Assembly (NCBI RefSeq): GCF_021134715.1
Contig: NC_060018.1
Coordinates: 6,837,501-6,901,500, forward strand
Origin: Daphnia pulex
Taxonomy: Eukaryota; Arthropoda; Branchiopoda; Diplostraca; Daphniidae
DNA: 64,000 bases
Direction of reading: 5' to 3'
Position 1 is the stretch's first letter; each line of letters starts with the position of its first letter. Of this stretch, positions 10,012 through 24,425 are shown piece after piece. Below the pieces are notes generated by a model, which ran no database searches, was not told the DNA's origin, and saw only the letters and a program-made list of their open reading frames with translations. The translations under genes and the position numbers were made by a program.

Positions 10012-11586
10012 TTATAGATAAATGAGGACAGCCACTGAAATTGGTTAAAAAAAATGGATTTAGTAAGAATGAAACACGTTTTTACGTTCTAATCGGCCAA
10101 AACAACCAATACGATAGATGTATAACTCACGTTTGTTAGGGACCAACGAAACTTGTTGCACATCAATACCACGAGCCCAAACGTCAGTTGTAATAAGAAC
10201 TCGGCTAGAATAGACGAATAAATTTCAATTACTCTGAATGGTTAAATAGTTGACGAACATTTCAATACCTCTGACCATTACGGAATTCTTTCATAATAGT
10301 ATTTTAGTATCACGTTCTTTTTTAAAACGTCTCTTCTCAATAAACGGTAAAATTCGCTTCACGCATTTTCTCCGTCAACCAGTCGACATAAAATCAACAA
10401 TAGAAGAAATTCAATCGCGACTAACCTTGCGTTTAGTATTACAAAAGATAACCGCCTGCGGGATTGTCAGTGTATCGTAAAGATGGCACAACGTGTCAAA
10501 CCTCCATTCTTCTCTTTCGGCTGCGACAAAGAACTGTTAGATTCCTTCGAGTGTCAACTCATCACTAAACCAGTAAACCACATAAAATAATTAGTAATAA
10601 AAAACAAGCAGCAGACTTATAACAACGTTTACCGTTTGACTAAAATGCGAATGGGATCTGTCATGAAATGTGGCTGAAAGAAGAACCACCTTGAACAAAA
10701 GATTGATTTAATTGGTTTGTCTTATGAAATATCATAACACATACTTGGGTTGCTGGAGGAAGGTAACGGTAGACATTGTAAATTTGCTCCTTGAACCCTT
10801 TATTTAACATTTCATCGGCTTCATCCAGGACCAACATTTTAATTGAACGTGTCCTTAGTGTCCGTCGGCGAATCATATCTGTAGAGTAATCAAGACACTT
10901 ATCATCAATCCAAACTTAACAAACAGAAATAGCAAAATATACCAAATACACGTCCAGGGGTTCCAGAAACAATGTGCTGACCATAGTCCAATTTTCGAAC
11001 ATCCTCTCCAACATTAGTGCCGCCGATACACGCATGGCATTGAACATTCATGTAATCACCAAGAGCCAGAATGACCTAAACACAAGCTAAATGAAAACAC
11101 TGTACTATAGAAAGTAATGCCATAACATACTTTCTGAATTTGAACTGCCAACTCTCAAGTGGGGCTTAGAACCAATATTTGAGTTTCTCTTGTTTGAATT
11201 TCAAGACTCTGAAGAATTGAAATTGAAAATGTGGCTGTTTTGCCAGTACCGGATTGGGCTTGGGCAATAACGTCTCTCCCCTTGATTACTGGGGGCAATT
11301 GCTCTCTGCTGAATAGCTGATGGTTTTTCAAATCCTATAGAAACATTTAAAGCCAACCTCAACATTAAAAATCATGTAGGTTAAGGATAATGTGAATAAT
11401 GGAGCAAGGTCTCAACAAGTGAAAGTCTCATTTGTACGTACCATAAGCGTAATTTCCTCTTAGCAGGTCTTCACGGAGGCCCATGCTGTCAAATGTGGGA
11501 ATAACATTGACATCTTCACTCGTTTCAAATTCAATATTAGTTAAATCATCCGGCATCTGTTGGACACGTCTGCCTTTAGACTCCAT
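10012..11586 (-). pseudogene. eIF4A3 (DEAD-box, exon-junction-complex helicase) pseudogene with introns
   Basis: Starting at 11586 the translation follows eIF4A3 closely: a Met-Glu-Ser start, [67 protein letters not shown], and a C-terminal VAxLI-like end near 10012. Introns are kept, so it is a duplicated rather than processed copy. Lesions: a 1-nt frameshift before KGRDVIAQ near 11290; TGA at 11155-11157 replacing Arg in PTRELA; loss of about ten residues plus frameshift after LSAT near 10660-10680; TAA at 10537-10539; a damaged acceptor near 10395; several stops near 10330; loss of the INYDL segment near 10150. It cannot make a helicase. The intact parental gene is not in the window. Confidence 0.93.
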
Positions 11587-11867
11587 TTTTTAGAAATCAG
11601 AAGTGTGAAAAAGCACGATAGTTTGTGAATAATTAGTTTGCGTCCGTTCGGCAAGGGTGATAGGTTGCTATAGAATGAATGTTACAGACGTTAAAATCTT
11701 CAACATGGAGTCAACTGTGTTGCCAAATTTTCATACTCATGGTTTCAAAGGTTTCAAAGCAAAAATTTACAACTTAAAAAGTAATGATTCATGATCCATT
11801 AAAATTTGAAACTTATTTAATTTTTTAAGAAAAATCAATTAAAGTAGCTGAAAACCTTAAAGACCTG

Positions 11868-11940
11868 GCCTATGTACTTTTTTTTTTTTTTTTTTTGTAT
11901 TACTAGGCCTACTCAGACTTGAGTGTTGCCTATGTACTTT
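11868..11940 (-). mobile_element. Very short retroposed insertion with 13-bp target duplication
   Basis: The 13-mer GCCTATGTACTTT occurs at 11868-11880 and again at 11928-11940. Between them lie 16 T residues and 31 bp of unique sequence. Read on the minus strand this is 31 bp followed by a poly(A) tail flanked by a direct repeat. That is the signature of L1-like target-primed insertion, here extremely 5'-truncated. The source RNA cannot be identified from 31 bp. Confidence 0.6.
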
Positions 11941-13262
11941 GTATATCGATATCGCGAATGAAAAGATTGCTACTCTTATGAGAACCCGCCGCTATACCCA
12001 CTAGACTGTCAATCGCTTTCCTTCAATTGATTCTGACCATCGAGCAACGCAAGTCAGACACACAGGCATCCAAAGGGTGGAAAGGATCTGCGGAAATGTG
12101 GAACAAAAACCGATACTTACGACCCTCTGGCTATGTACTATGGCAACAGGAAAGGGGCAGGGAACCCAAAATTTGTCCCACACAGAAGCGTACGATGATG
12201 GGCCGTGAACTAAATTAGGCCATGTACGGAGGCAATGGAGCAGCAGGATAAATAGTGCAACGATGCCAGTCAAGTAAATTATGACATACAAATTTTAACA
12301 AAATAAAACTGATAAAACGAAAATTCTGAAGACTGTCGCGCAGCCCCTTATTAAATAAAGTGCATCGGCACCAGCTCACCACCGTTAATATCCTACCGAA
12401 ATTATTCAATGCAGTTAGACTGTACGAAAAAAAGATAAAGAAAAAAGAAATGAAATGACGCAACTGCCACAGGATCCATGAAAGTCAGAGGTCCTTGAAT
12501 ACGACCATCGAATACGTCAGACTCAGCTCATAACGCTAAATCAATAAAGAGTTTGCCGGTTGCGGTGTAATTTTATGTTGCTAAAGCAAATCTAAAGGAG
12601 TGTCATTCTCAATTCTCATTCACTTGACGGCATCGCCAATCCTATCAGATGTTTACCTGTCTGTGACGTTTACGTCTACCCTCTGGCGCGATCCGCATGC
12701 TCTGTAGCTAGTTAAAATCTAAATAATTGTATTTAGGGAATAATTGGTGAGTCTGCATATGCATATGAATTTCCACCGAATAATCCGAAATAATCATAAA
12801 ATAATTTAAAAAAGCGAAAAAAAAGCGCTATCCCGAAACTAAAAATAGAGGAATTTTCTTGTGAAACTTGATCGTAATAGGTTACTTGGTAACTACTAAA
12901 GCCCCGCATTTAATCAATCTGTTTGAGTTAGTTCAGGTAGACGAATCCATTCGTCACCACTAGGTAGATTTTTTCTTCCGCAGAAGGCACATTATCAGGA
13001 TATTTTATACCATTTATTTAATAACTAGCATAACACACTTCTTTGGCGAACCTAGTCTTTGTTTTCATCAGATATCTCAAATAAGCTTTACCATTGGTCA
13101 AGATGGTTATGGAAGAAATGTAACGACAGAGGCGAAGTCTTAAAGGTTCTCCGAAACTAAATCCAAGTGAGAGATACCTTGTTACATTACTCTTCACCTA
13201 TATACATACAAAGAATGACAATTAAAGGCCATTTTGCTTAGTACCTCACAATGAACCTTCTG

Positions 13263-13348
13263 GTTCCTCCGGGGATTCGAACTCGGGACCACTCGACACT
13301 CGACATGCTCGTGGAAAGATCCCTTATCCGATTCAACCACAGGTCCTC
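13263..13348 (-). other. Degenerate tRNA-like sequence (B-box motif)
   Basis: On the minus strand a near-perfect pol III B box (GAGTTCGAATCCCC) is preceded about 65 bp upstream by an A-box-like TGGTTGAATCGGATAAGG. The T stem is mismatched and no acceptor stem pairs across the ends, so it is not a functional tRNA. A tRNA relic or tRNA-derived SINE head fits. Confidence 0.4.
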
Positions 13349-14225
13349 TTTTTGTTTTGCTTTTAATTGCAAAGAAATATCTGACATGAAACATCCAATT
13401 TGCACTAAATAGAACAAATATAGTTAATGCGGGGAAATAAAAATTAAAGTCTGTCCTTTAAACAGTGTTAATGCTTGTTGATATTTTTGCATTTGAACTT
13501 GGAAGATAAAAGCAAAATTATATTGCATTACTATTTTTAGTTTTTAGTGCCACCTGCTAATTTTCAAACGCGCGGCGGGCGTTTTGAAAAAAAAATCAAC
13601 AGCGTGTAAAAATTTTTTTAAACAGCGTGTCCAAAAATGGACACATCAACGTGTCTAAAAAATGCCAGCGTGGCATGGGTAGCGGCCCTATGGAAAGATG
13701 TTTCCCACTCACCATGTTAAATTTGCCATTTACACATCCATTTGGTGGCGCAACAGTCAACTCCACCTTTTAGTACAATGAGCGAATTCCCCCCCCCTCC
13801 CTTGTTGGAAATTTTGCATGGAGACTGGGAAGCATCTCTCTATATACCCAGGCTCTGTAGTGGCAAGGAGGTCTCAAATATTCAATCGAGATCGTCAGAT
13901 AGTCGCGAAGATTAGGCTTTCGAATACGCTGGGTCTACAAACCGTTACTATGGTAAAGATAGCCGATCCACAACAGTTCTTTCCTTCCTCAAGTTTTCTT
14001 ATTTATTAGAGCACACCAGCATCCGGTTTCTTTTTCGTAACGAATTGGTACGTGCACTTGCTGCCTTGTTGCAGCACTCTCTTTTTCTGTAAAGAGTCTT
14101 CAAATAGGGCTTAAATTAAATTAAATACATTTAATTCAGATAAACTTCCGGTGGTGAATCCTAATCAGTTCGTGTTGTGTTTGAGATCAGAGTTCGTTGT
14201 GTTGGAGATGTGATGATGATGCCGA

Positions 14226-14450
14226 GTGATGACCACGGACGACCAGGACCAAACTGGACCGCCCGAAGTCATTCCCGAGTATACGAAATTTAAGTCTTAC
14301 GAAGTTGTCGCTCGCCATCAAGGCAACCCGCGCCGCTTTCGTCCACCGGCGACGATTGTTCTGCGTGTTCTGGGCGCCAACGAAAACAGTCCGGAATTCT
14401 ATCTGCAACAGTATTTTGTCGCCGTCTCGGAGACTCTACAAGTGGGCGAG
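14226..14450 (+). pseudogene. Isolated cadherin-repeat exon
   Basis: An open frame ends at a good GTAAG donor. It reads SYEVVARHQGNPRR, then TIVLRVLGANENSPEF, then YFVAVSETLQVGE. This is the end of one cadherin ectodomain repeat and the start of the next, with the Ca-binding DxNDNSPxF motif altered to GANENSPEF. There is no signal peptide, no neighbouring cadherin exon and no membrane segment. It looks like a single exon detached from a large cadherin gene. It could be the first exon of a chimera with the following fragment. Confidence 0.6.
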
Positions 14451-14705
14451 GTAAGTCGAGCGTTGATTTTCTCCTTAGTAGAACTAAAAATAAAAAGATC
14501 CCGAGGTTTTAGTCATTTTACGTAGATATAAAAATATAATGAGGTGGTTGTAAATCATGAAACAAAATAATAAAAACGATCGCTATATTGACTCTTGATT
14601 GGATAATGACAGGTACAACAACCCAAATCGGTACAACAAAACTTGAATTCGTGATTTTATTAAAATTCTTACAAAAATAAATTTGATTCGCCGTTATAGT
14701 TAACT

Positions 14706-15362
14706 ACGGCAACTGATTCGGACATGGAGTCCAAGTTGTAGGCCAAGGTTGTGGTAATGCTGCCCGTCTTCCACTTCCTGCAGTTGCTGTGTGAGAATCA
14801 CAATCGAGACCTGCAGAACTTTTTGCGGGCCCAGTCCAACAAAAACAGTTACAATTTAGTGTCAGAGACACTCATGTTCCTCGTCTGCATTTGCGGATCG
14901 ACGACGGGCGAACTGGGTCTGCTCGGCCTCTACATTAATGAGCACAACGTCGCCCTCATCAACCAAACCCTGGAAACATTGACGGAATATTGCCAAGGAC
15001 CTTGTCACGAAAACCAAAACTGCATCGCCACTCACGAGTCGAATGGACTGGACATCATCACGGCTCTTCTTCTTACTGACATCAATCCATTAGGTAACAA
15101 TTTCCTTTCATTCCATTTGATTCTAATAATTATTTGATCAATTATTTAGGACAATGGAGAATGGATCTTGCATGTTTTGGAGTTGAAAAACAACGCCTCC
15201 AAGTTGTTGCTGGCCGTCATGGAGAGTCGTGGGGACAGCGAGAACGCGGAAAGGATCCTGTACAACATGAATCCTCGCCAATTGGTGGACGTTGCCTGCA
15301 AAGCCTATAACCAAAAGTTGGTCGGTGGAGAAGACGAAGAAGCCAGTCCCAAAACATGGTAA
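14706..15362 (+). pseudogene. Inositol trisphosphate receptor (ITPR) fragment, broken
   Basis: The translation matches the region of the IP3 receptor before its membrane domain: [57 protein letters not shown], and after a short intron (15095 to about 15149) [20 protein letters not shown]. Identity is high, so the copy is young or was under constraint until recently. Lesions: TAG at 14739-14741 where a Gln is expected (before AKVVVM), and a 1-nt frameshift at about 15165 between RMDL and the LELKNN block. Homology ends at SPK near 15355. Roughly 210 residues of a protein of some 2,700 remain. Confidence 0.9.
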
Positions 15363-15616
15363 AATTTAAAGAAAAAACGAGGAATTATTTTCGTGTAAAC
15401 TAATTCCAAATTGAGGTTTAAGAAATTTGGTTTAGAAAGTTTAAGAAAGAGGTTTATAAGAAAACAAATAAAAAAAAACTACTGTGACTTTACAATAGAG
15501 TTCCATATTAAATCTTACAACTTGGTCGCGCTTGGTCGTTAATTCTACATAGCATTCATATGGATTCAGAAATGCTACATTTTTTTTATTAGAGTTTTGT
15601 AGGTCATAGCCTATGC

Positions 15617-15647
<31 letters not shown>

Positions 15648-15930
15648 TCATCGATGTTTGCTAAATAAAAAAAAATAAAAATTCTACCATATTCTACTAT
15701 ATTCTACCATTATTTGGATTCAAAAAGACTACCGATAGCCGTCACCAGATGGGGGTTTTAGCACTGACAGGGCAATAGTTGGTTGGCAAATGTTAGACCG
15801 GCATGGCAATAGATATCACGGATGAAAAAGGTGACTTTTCGTCTGCTATCCATGACAACATCCCAATTCTCACTTTGAAGAAAAACACAAAAAGCATGTG
15901 AAGTGTCAACACATCAAACATAATCTATTC
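15363..15930. other. AT-rich spacer with poly(T) and TTCTACCATA repeats
   Basis: Includes a run of about 20 T at 15618-15638 and a short TTCTAC[CT]ATA tandem at 15683-15712. The last 150 bp presumably hold the promoter of the cysteinyl-tRNA synthetase. No gene seen. Confidence 0.45.
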
Positions 15931-18499
15931 ATGGCGTTAATACGTTTAGCTCGTCTTGGTCGTAAACTGTATTTCGAAGAATGTATTACAACGTATGAAA
16001 AACAGTTTTCATCAGTGTCATTGAACCCAATTCCTGGGCTAAATGTTTACAATTCCCTGTCAAAGGAAAAATCACCAATTTTTACAAAACACCCAAATGT
16101 TCTGACCTGGTAATAAGTTGTTGTTTTAGCCACGATTTTAACTGCTAACATACGAAATCATCCCTGAATAACCAGTCATATTGTAGTTATCTCAAATCAA
16201 AAAAATTAGGCAGGTTACTGTCCCACACCCAAAATTTGTTATGTTATATTATTGTATTGTTACAGGTATATCTGTGGCCCAACAGTCTACGATTTTTCAC
16301 ACATTGGCCATGCATGGTACTTGCAGCTGATCCTGATATTATTTTTAATATTTTGTTCATGTTTCTCATACTTTATATCATTTTTTTTTTATAGGTGCTA
16401 TGTCAACTTTGATATTATGAGAAGGATAATGGAACAATACTTCAATTTAAATGTTGTCCAAGTCATGAATATAACAGGTAATATATTTGAATTTACAGAA
16501 TGCTAAGTTCTTCATCATCATAATAATACTACCATAATTAACCGTTTCTATAGACATTGATGACAAAATAATTCAGAAGGCCATTGATGAGGTATTGCAA
16601 CATGTTATTGTCATCCCTAAAATTTCATTAGCTTCTTATTATATGTGATATTTAATCATTCAGAAACTGGACTTCAAAGAAGTTTCATCCAAGTATGAAA
16701 TTTCATTCTTAAATGACTTGGATAATCTTTCAGTTCAGAGACCAAGTGTGTTGACCAAAGTGACTGATTTCATTCCTCAAATAATATCATTCATTGCGAC
16801 TTTGCTTCATCAAAAACTGGCCTACACAACTAGTGATGGATCTGTCTACTTTAGTCTGAATGCTTATTCAAAAAAATACAAATATGGTAAGCTAAAGCCC
16901 TCTCAGGTACCACTAATGGAAGCGGAAAACCAAAATCGAAGACCAAACCAAAATGAAGACTTCGCGCTGTGGAAAGCAACCAAGTCTTCTTCAGAACCTA
17001 GTTGGAGTCCTAGCTGGGGAGGAAAGGGGAGGCCCGGTTGGCATGTAAATTATAAGCTTATTTTTAATTGATAACTCTCATACTCATTAATTTGGTCTTT
17101 GATTAACTAATGCAGATTGAATGCTCTGCTATGGCAAGGTGGGACAAAAATTGTAAATGCTTTGTTCCAATTTTATTTTGAAACATTCTTAATTCAGTCA
17201 CATTTTTGGTTCCTGGGTCGATGTCCATTCTGGGGGGATCGATTTGCTTTTTCCTCATCATGAAAATGAAGAAGCGCAATGTTGTGCCTATCATGGAACT
17301 TCTCAGTGGGTTGGGCATTGGATACATAGCAGTAAGTGAAACAGCTATTTATAAATTTTCGTGATTGTTTTTAACGAAATTCTCCCACGTCTTACTTTCT
17401 ACTTATCTGGAAGATCTATTACATTTACCCAATGGTGCAAAAATGTCAAAGTCATTGAAAAACTCTATTACCGTGAGAGAGTTTCTAGAAACGTATTCAG
17501 CCGAACAATTTCGTATGATGTGCGTCATATCGAACTATCGAAATGGTATGCTTAGCTACATGTCGTCATTCGTTAAAATCGTAAATTCAATATTTTACTT
17601 GCTCCTGTTACATTTAGCAGTTTATGATTCTTTTCAGGAATGGATTTTACTGAGGATTCTTTAAGATTAGCTAAAGATATGTTGGATACGTTTCGTACGT
17701 TTATCACAGAATGCAGATTTTATATCCGGAACAGCTCTTCATGTCAATCATCGATTGATTCAAACTTCTTGTTTTCCGTATTATGATTTGTCGTATATAA
17801 TTTGCTTGCTTTGTTTTTATAATGAAAACGTTTACTAGGCATTAGAAGAAACTAAATCCAAGGTAGAAATTCACTTGGGTGACGACTTTAATACAGCTGA
17901 AGCTACCAAAATAGTTCGGAAGTTGGTACAATTAACCAGAAAAGAAATGAACGATCCCAAAACCTTTAATACCACGAAATCCGATTGCGGAATCGCGGCT
18001 GTGGCAAGCGTACAGCACTTTGTGTCTAAATATTTAAACACCCTTGGATTCAAGTTGACTGTAAGGAACACCGTATTTTTTATTATGATTGGACTTAATT
18101 TATTATTATAATTGTAATTTAGGACATTTCTGTCAGTAGCGCTGAATCTGATTCAGCTTCAATCATTGATGATTTTGTTGGATTTAGAAGTCAAATTCGC
18201 CAACATGCTTTAGCGATAAAAAAGGCAAGTAATTTTTTTTTTTCAATAAGTTTATTATGACATTGATCATTAAATATATTTTTCAAATCGAACAATCCAA
18301 TTTTAAGGGTGATAAGGTGGACCCAATGAATACCAAGAAAATTTTGTTAGCTGCTTGTGATAATTTAAGAGAAGATTTGAAGCTTAAAGGAATACAACTG
18401 AAGGTACTAAATTTTCCCCAAAGAAATTTTTTAAATAAATTACACAAGAAACTTTTTTAGGATCATGAGAAAAATACGACATGGACGTTGACAAAATAA
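15931..18499 (+). CDS. CARS2: Cysteinyl-tRNA synthetase, mitochondrial type
   Basis: Thirteen exons: 15931-16109, 16266-16316, 16395-16477, 16554-16591, 16664-17044, 17116-17138, 17198-17331, 17414-17545, 17638-17777, 17839-18060, 18123-18224, 18308-18403, 18461-18499. They sum to 540 codons exactly. The class I synthetase signature appears as [53 protein letters not shown] and [11 protein letters not shown] (KMSKS) follow in order. The N-terminus is basic and hydroxylated with few acids ([12 protein letters not shown]), consistent with mitochondrial import, and the length fits CARS2 rather than the larger cytosolic enzyme. It charges tRNA-Cys. Intron 11 uses a GC donor. The last three exons lie inside duplication copy 2. 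Confidence 0.94.
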
Positions 18500-18665
18500 T
18501 CGAAGAACGTTTTGTTAGCGTTACTTCTTCCACTTTGTAAAAGACGTTATTGCTAAAATAATAGAGATCAGTTGTAATGTATAGTCATTCATTTTTGTTT
18601 ATTCATTCAGACATTTATTTTAACGTTTCTGGTTTTGCGTAATTGCCGATCTTGTGTTGCGTTTC

Positions 18666-19243
18666 TTATTTTGTCGACTGATTTGAAAGTGCACTACTAG
18701 TTCTTTTACATTTTTTCCAGCTTGTCACCTCGGAAGATGGCTTCACGTTTTGCAGTTTTTTTAATAGGATCTTAAGATAAAAAGGCAAATGAATTAGGAG
18801 GTAAATTTCGTATTTTTTTTAATTTCAAATTTAGTCTATTTACCATGTTATCGTGCTCAATTTGCTTCAGCTGTTTTCTCCTGTTGATTGAAGCGCTACC
18901 ATTGAAAATTTCCCGTTTCGTGTAGAAGGCAGGTTTTAAAAAAATTCTCTTTTGCCCATTTTGAGCTTTCACCATTTTGTTTTCGAGAAAATTGTGAACG
19001 TCACATTGTTGATTCACGTATTTAGGATTTTTATCTAACACCCAATAGGATTTTTAGTCTCATTTTTGGGGTTGTGTTTCTAATCAATGGAAGGTTATTC
19101 ACGCCTTTACAAAGCATATCCAAATCCGTATTGTTTTCTTCCACATTAGTACTATAGTCTTTGGGAAAATTACTTTTTCCCTTTTCGTCTTGTGCCACTT
19201 CATCATCTTCCGATTCAAAAGATGAGCTGTACGTTATATCCAT
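18666..19243 (-). CDS. CFAP97/hemingway-like small protein, copy 2
   Basis: Exons 19111-19243, 18844-19034 and 18666-18770 encode the same 142-residue protein as copy 1. The only length change is in the AT-rich second intron. The conserved block IEHDNM-ILLKKLQNVKPS spans the exon 2/3 junction. Tail-to-tail with CARS2: the two stop codons are about 165 bp apart. Confidence 0.68.
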
Positions 19244-19601
19244 TTACTTGCACTATTCCAGGATTCTGCTGTTTAGGTTACCAAGGAAACAGAAACGGCC
19301 ACAAAAACTACAAGAGTAACGAAAGGTGCGCGTAGGAAATGCGCCAAAACCAAATTAGAAAAATCTACAGTAAAATTTGAAGATTACATTTTTTATAAAT
19401 AAGTAATTTTTACAATGGGTTTCAGGTATTTAGATATTTTTTTATTTTATCCAGAAAAAATGCCGATAATAATCAAAACCAAACTTATAAAGAAGATAAT
19501 ATTTGCATGAATATCTAATTTATTACATGTATTCTTTAAGAATCACAATTTTTTGTTTGTATTGGAATTTCTTGAACGTAATTGCGCGACATTCACAAAC
19601 C

Positions 19602-20095
19602 CTAACTTCCCCTGTAGGTACTGTAACCAAATGGACTGATGAGGAGTGGCACATGGTAATGTTCATTTGTATTCACAATGTTGAAAACCACCTGAAAAAA
19701 ATTTCCCTATCTTTTTAAATTGTTAATGAAGAAAATGTTTTAAGATCCATACCTCAACATAAGGATAAAATGTGATAATATTCATGTCCTTGAAATATGA
19801 TGATGTATCAAAATACATTTTGTACATTCCTGGAGTGAATCCCTCTTTTGAAGTCAGTCCTGTAAGTCGCCCATCCTCGTTTGTTTTTCTATGTAGCAAA
19901 TTTTCCATTTATTGCATATAAAATCTAAACAAGTGAATAATTGAAAAAGAGAACTTGAAATGTATACCCTTCCTTAAGAACTTCCCATGTCGAGTCCGAT
20001 TTCATTCGGTGCAACGTGATTTGCATGCCATTCGCAGGCTTTCCCGTTGCGGTATTTAGGACATGAGTTGTAAGAGGGGAGTAATTCGATGCCAT
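19602..20095 (-). CDS. 5-hydroxyisourate hydrolase (transthyretin-like), copy 2
   Basis: Exons 19968-20095, 19753-19888 and 19602-19691, 117 residues, with the family's LTTHVL start motif and C-terminal YRGS. No protein-level difference from copy 1 was seen; one intron substitution was noted near 19743. Head-to-head with KDM1A. Confidence 0.93.
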
Positions 20096-20599
20096 TTAAA
20101 TGTATGCCTTGTACAACGCTGAATATTTAAGTTGATTGGGAAAAAATGAGAAATAACAACCAGATCAAGAATCCCTCAACACAGTTTTAAGCTTAAGCAA
20201 CCACAGAGATATTAACAGCTCAGAGTTGCGACTTGACTTGACTATGATAACATAACGTTACAGCCTTTACAGGTTACAGTTTCATTTGCCTTGCGGGCTG
20301 AAAAATGCATGTTACATCTTTCAGTATCATACTTATTCGTTAATATGTATTTAAAAATCACGCATTATTTCGGTGTGTGAAGCTGATTGTAAATATATTG
20401 ATGAATCGATTGATTTAACTTTTTATTCACAATTGAGTTGATTAGACAGTTTTTGTCTCTGGCAACCGTGTACCGTCTATATAGTAAGCGTTTGTTTTTC
20501 GGATAAAAATTGGATGGCCCATTTGGTCAGTTGTGGTTCATTTATTCTGCAAAATAGTTAAATTTTGTTTGGAAAATCAAAACACTCGTGGAACAAATA
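20096..20599. promoter_or_regulatory. Divergent promoter region HIUase / KDM1A
   Basis: The 504-bp gap between two divergent start codons must contain both promoters and 5' UTRs. AT-rich; no core element assigned. Confidence 0.5.
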
Positions 20600-24297
<3,698 letters not shown>

Positions 24298-24425
24298 TGT
24301 GCTGAACTGCAAATTTCTTGACAAATTTAAGTATCTCACTAGGAAAAACTTGTATTGCTTACTATGTTGTTCCGCAAATATACATCACGGATTTTAAATG
24401 CGATAACTGTCGTTGCAGGTTTCTT

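Larger units (their letters stand above)
11587..14225. other. 2.6-kb region without an intact gene
   Basis: AT-rich, with few long open frames. It contains a tiny retroposed insertion (11868-11940), a tRNA-like block (13263-13348), a cluster of CAGCGTGT-like repeats with a GTGTCC/GGACAC inverted repeat (13600-13675), and a C-run at 13790-13800. A GC-richer patch at 12020-12230 has open frames on both strands but matched no family I know. Confidence 0.45.

Noticed and set aside
10661-10876. Open DEAD-box frame as a functional helicase exon
   Set aside because: It is one exon of the eIF4A3 copy, whose other exons carry stops, frameshifts and deletions.
12001-12291. 96-codon minus-strand frame and overlapping plus-strand frame
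   Set aside because: No match to a family I know in any frame; the plus-strand peptide changes frame to stay open, so no gene can be supported.
13263-13348. A functional tRNA gene
   Set aside because: A B box is present but the T stem is mismatched and no acceptor stem forms.
15618-15638. Poly(T) tract as a second retroposed insertion
   Set aside because: No flanking target-site duplication was found.
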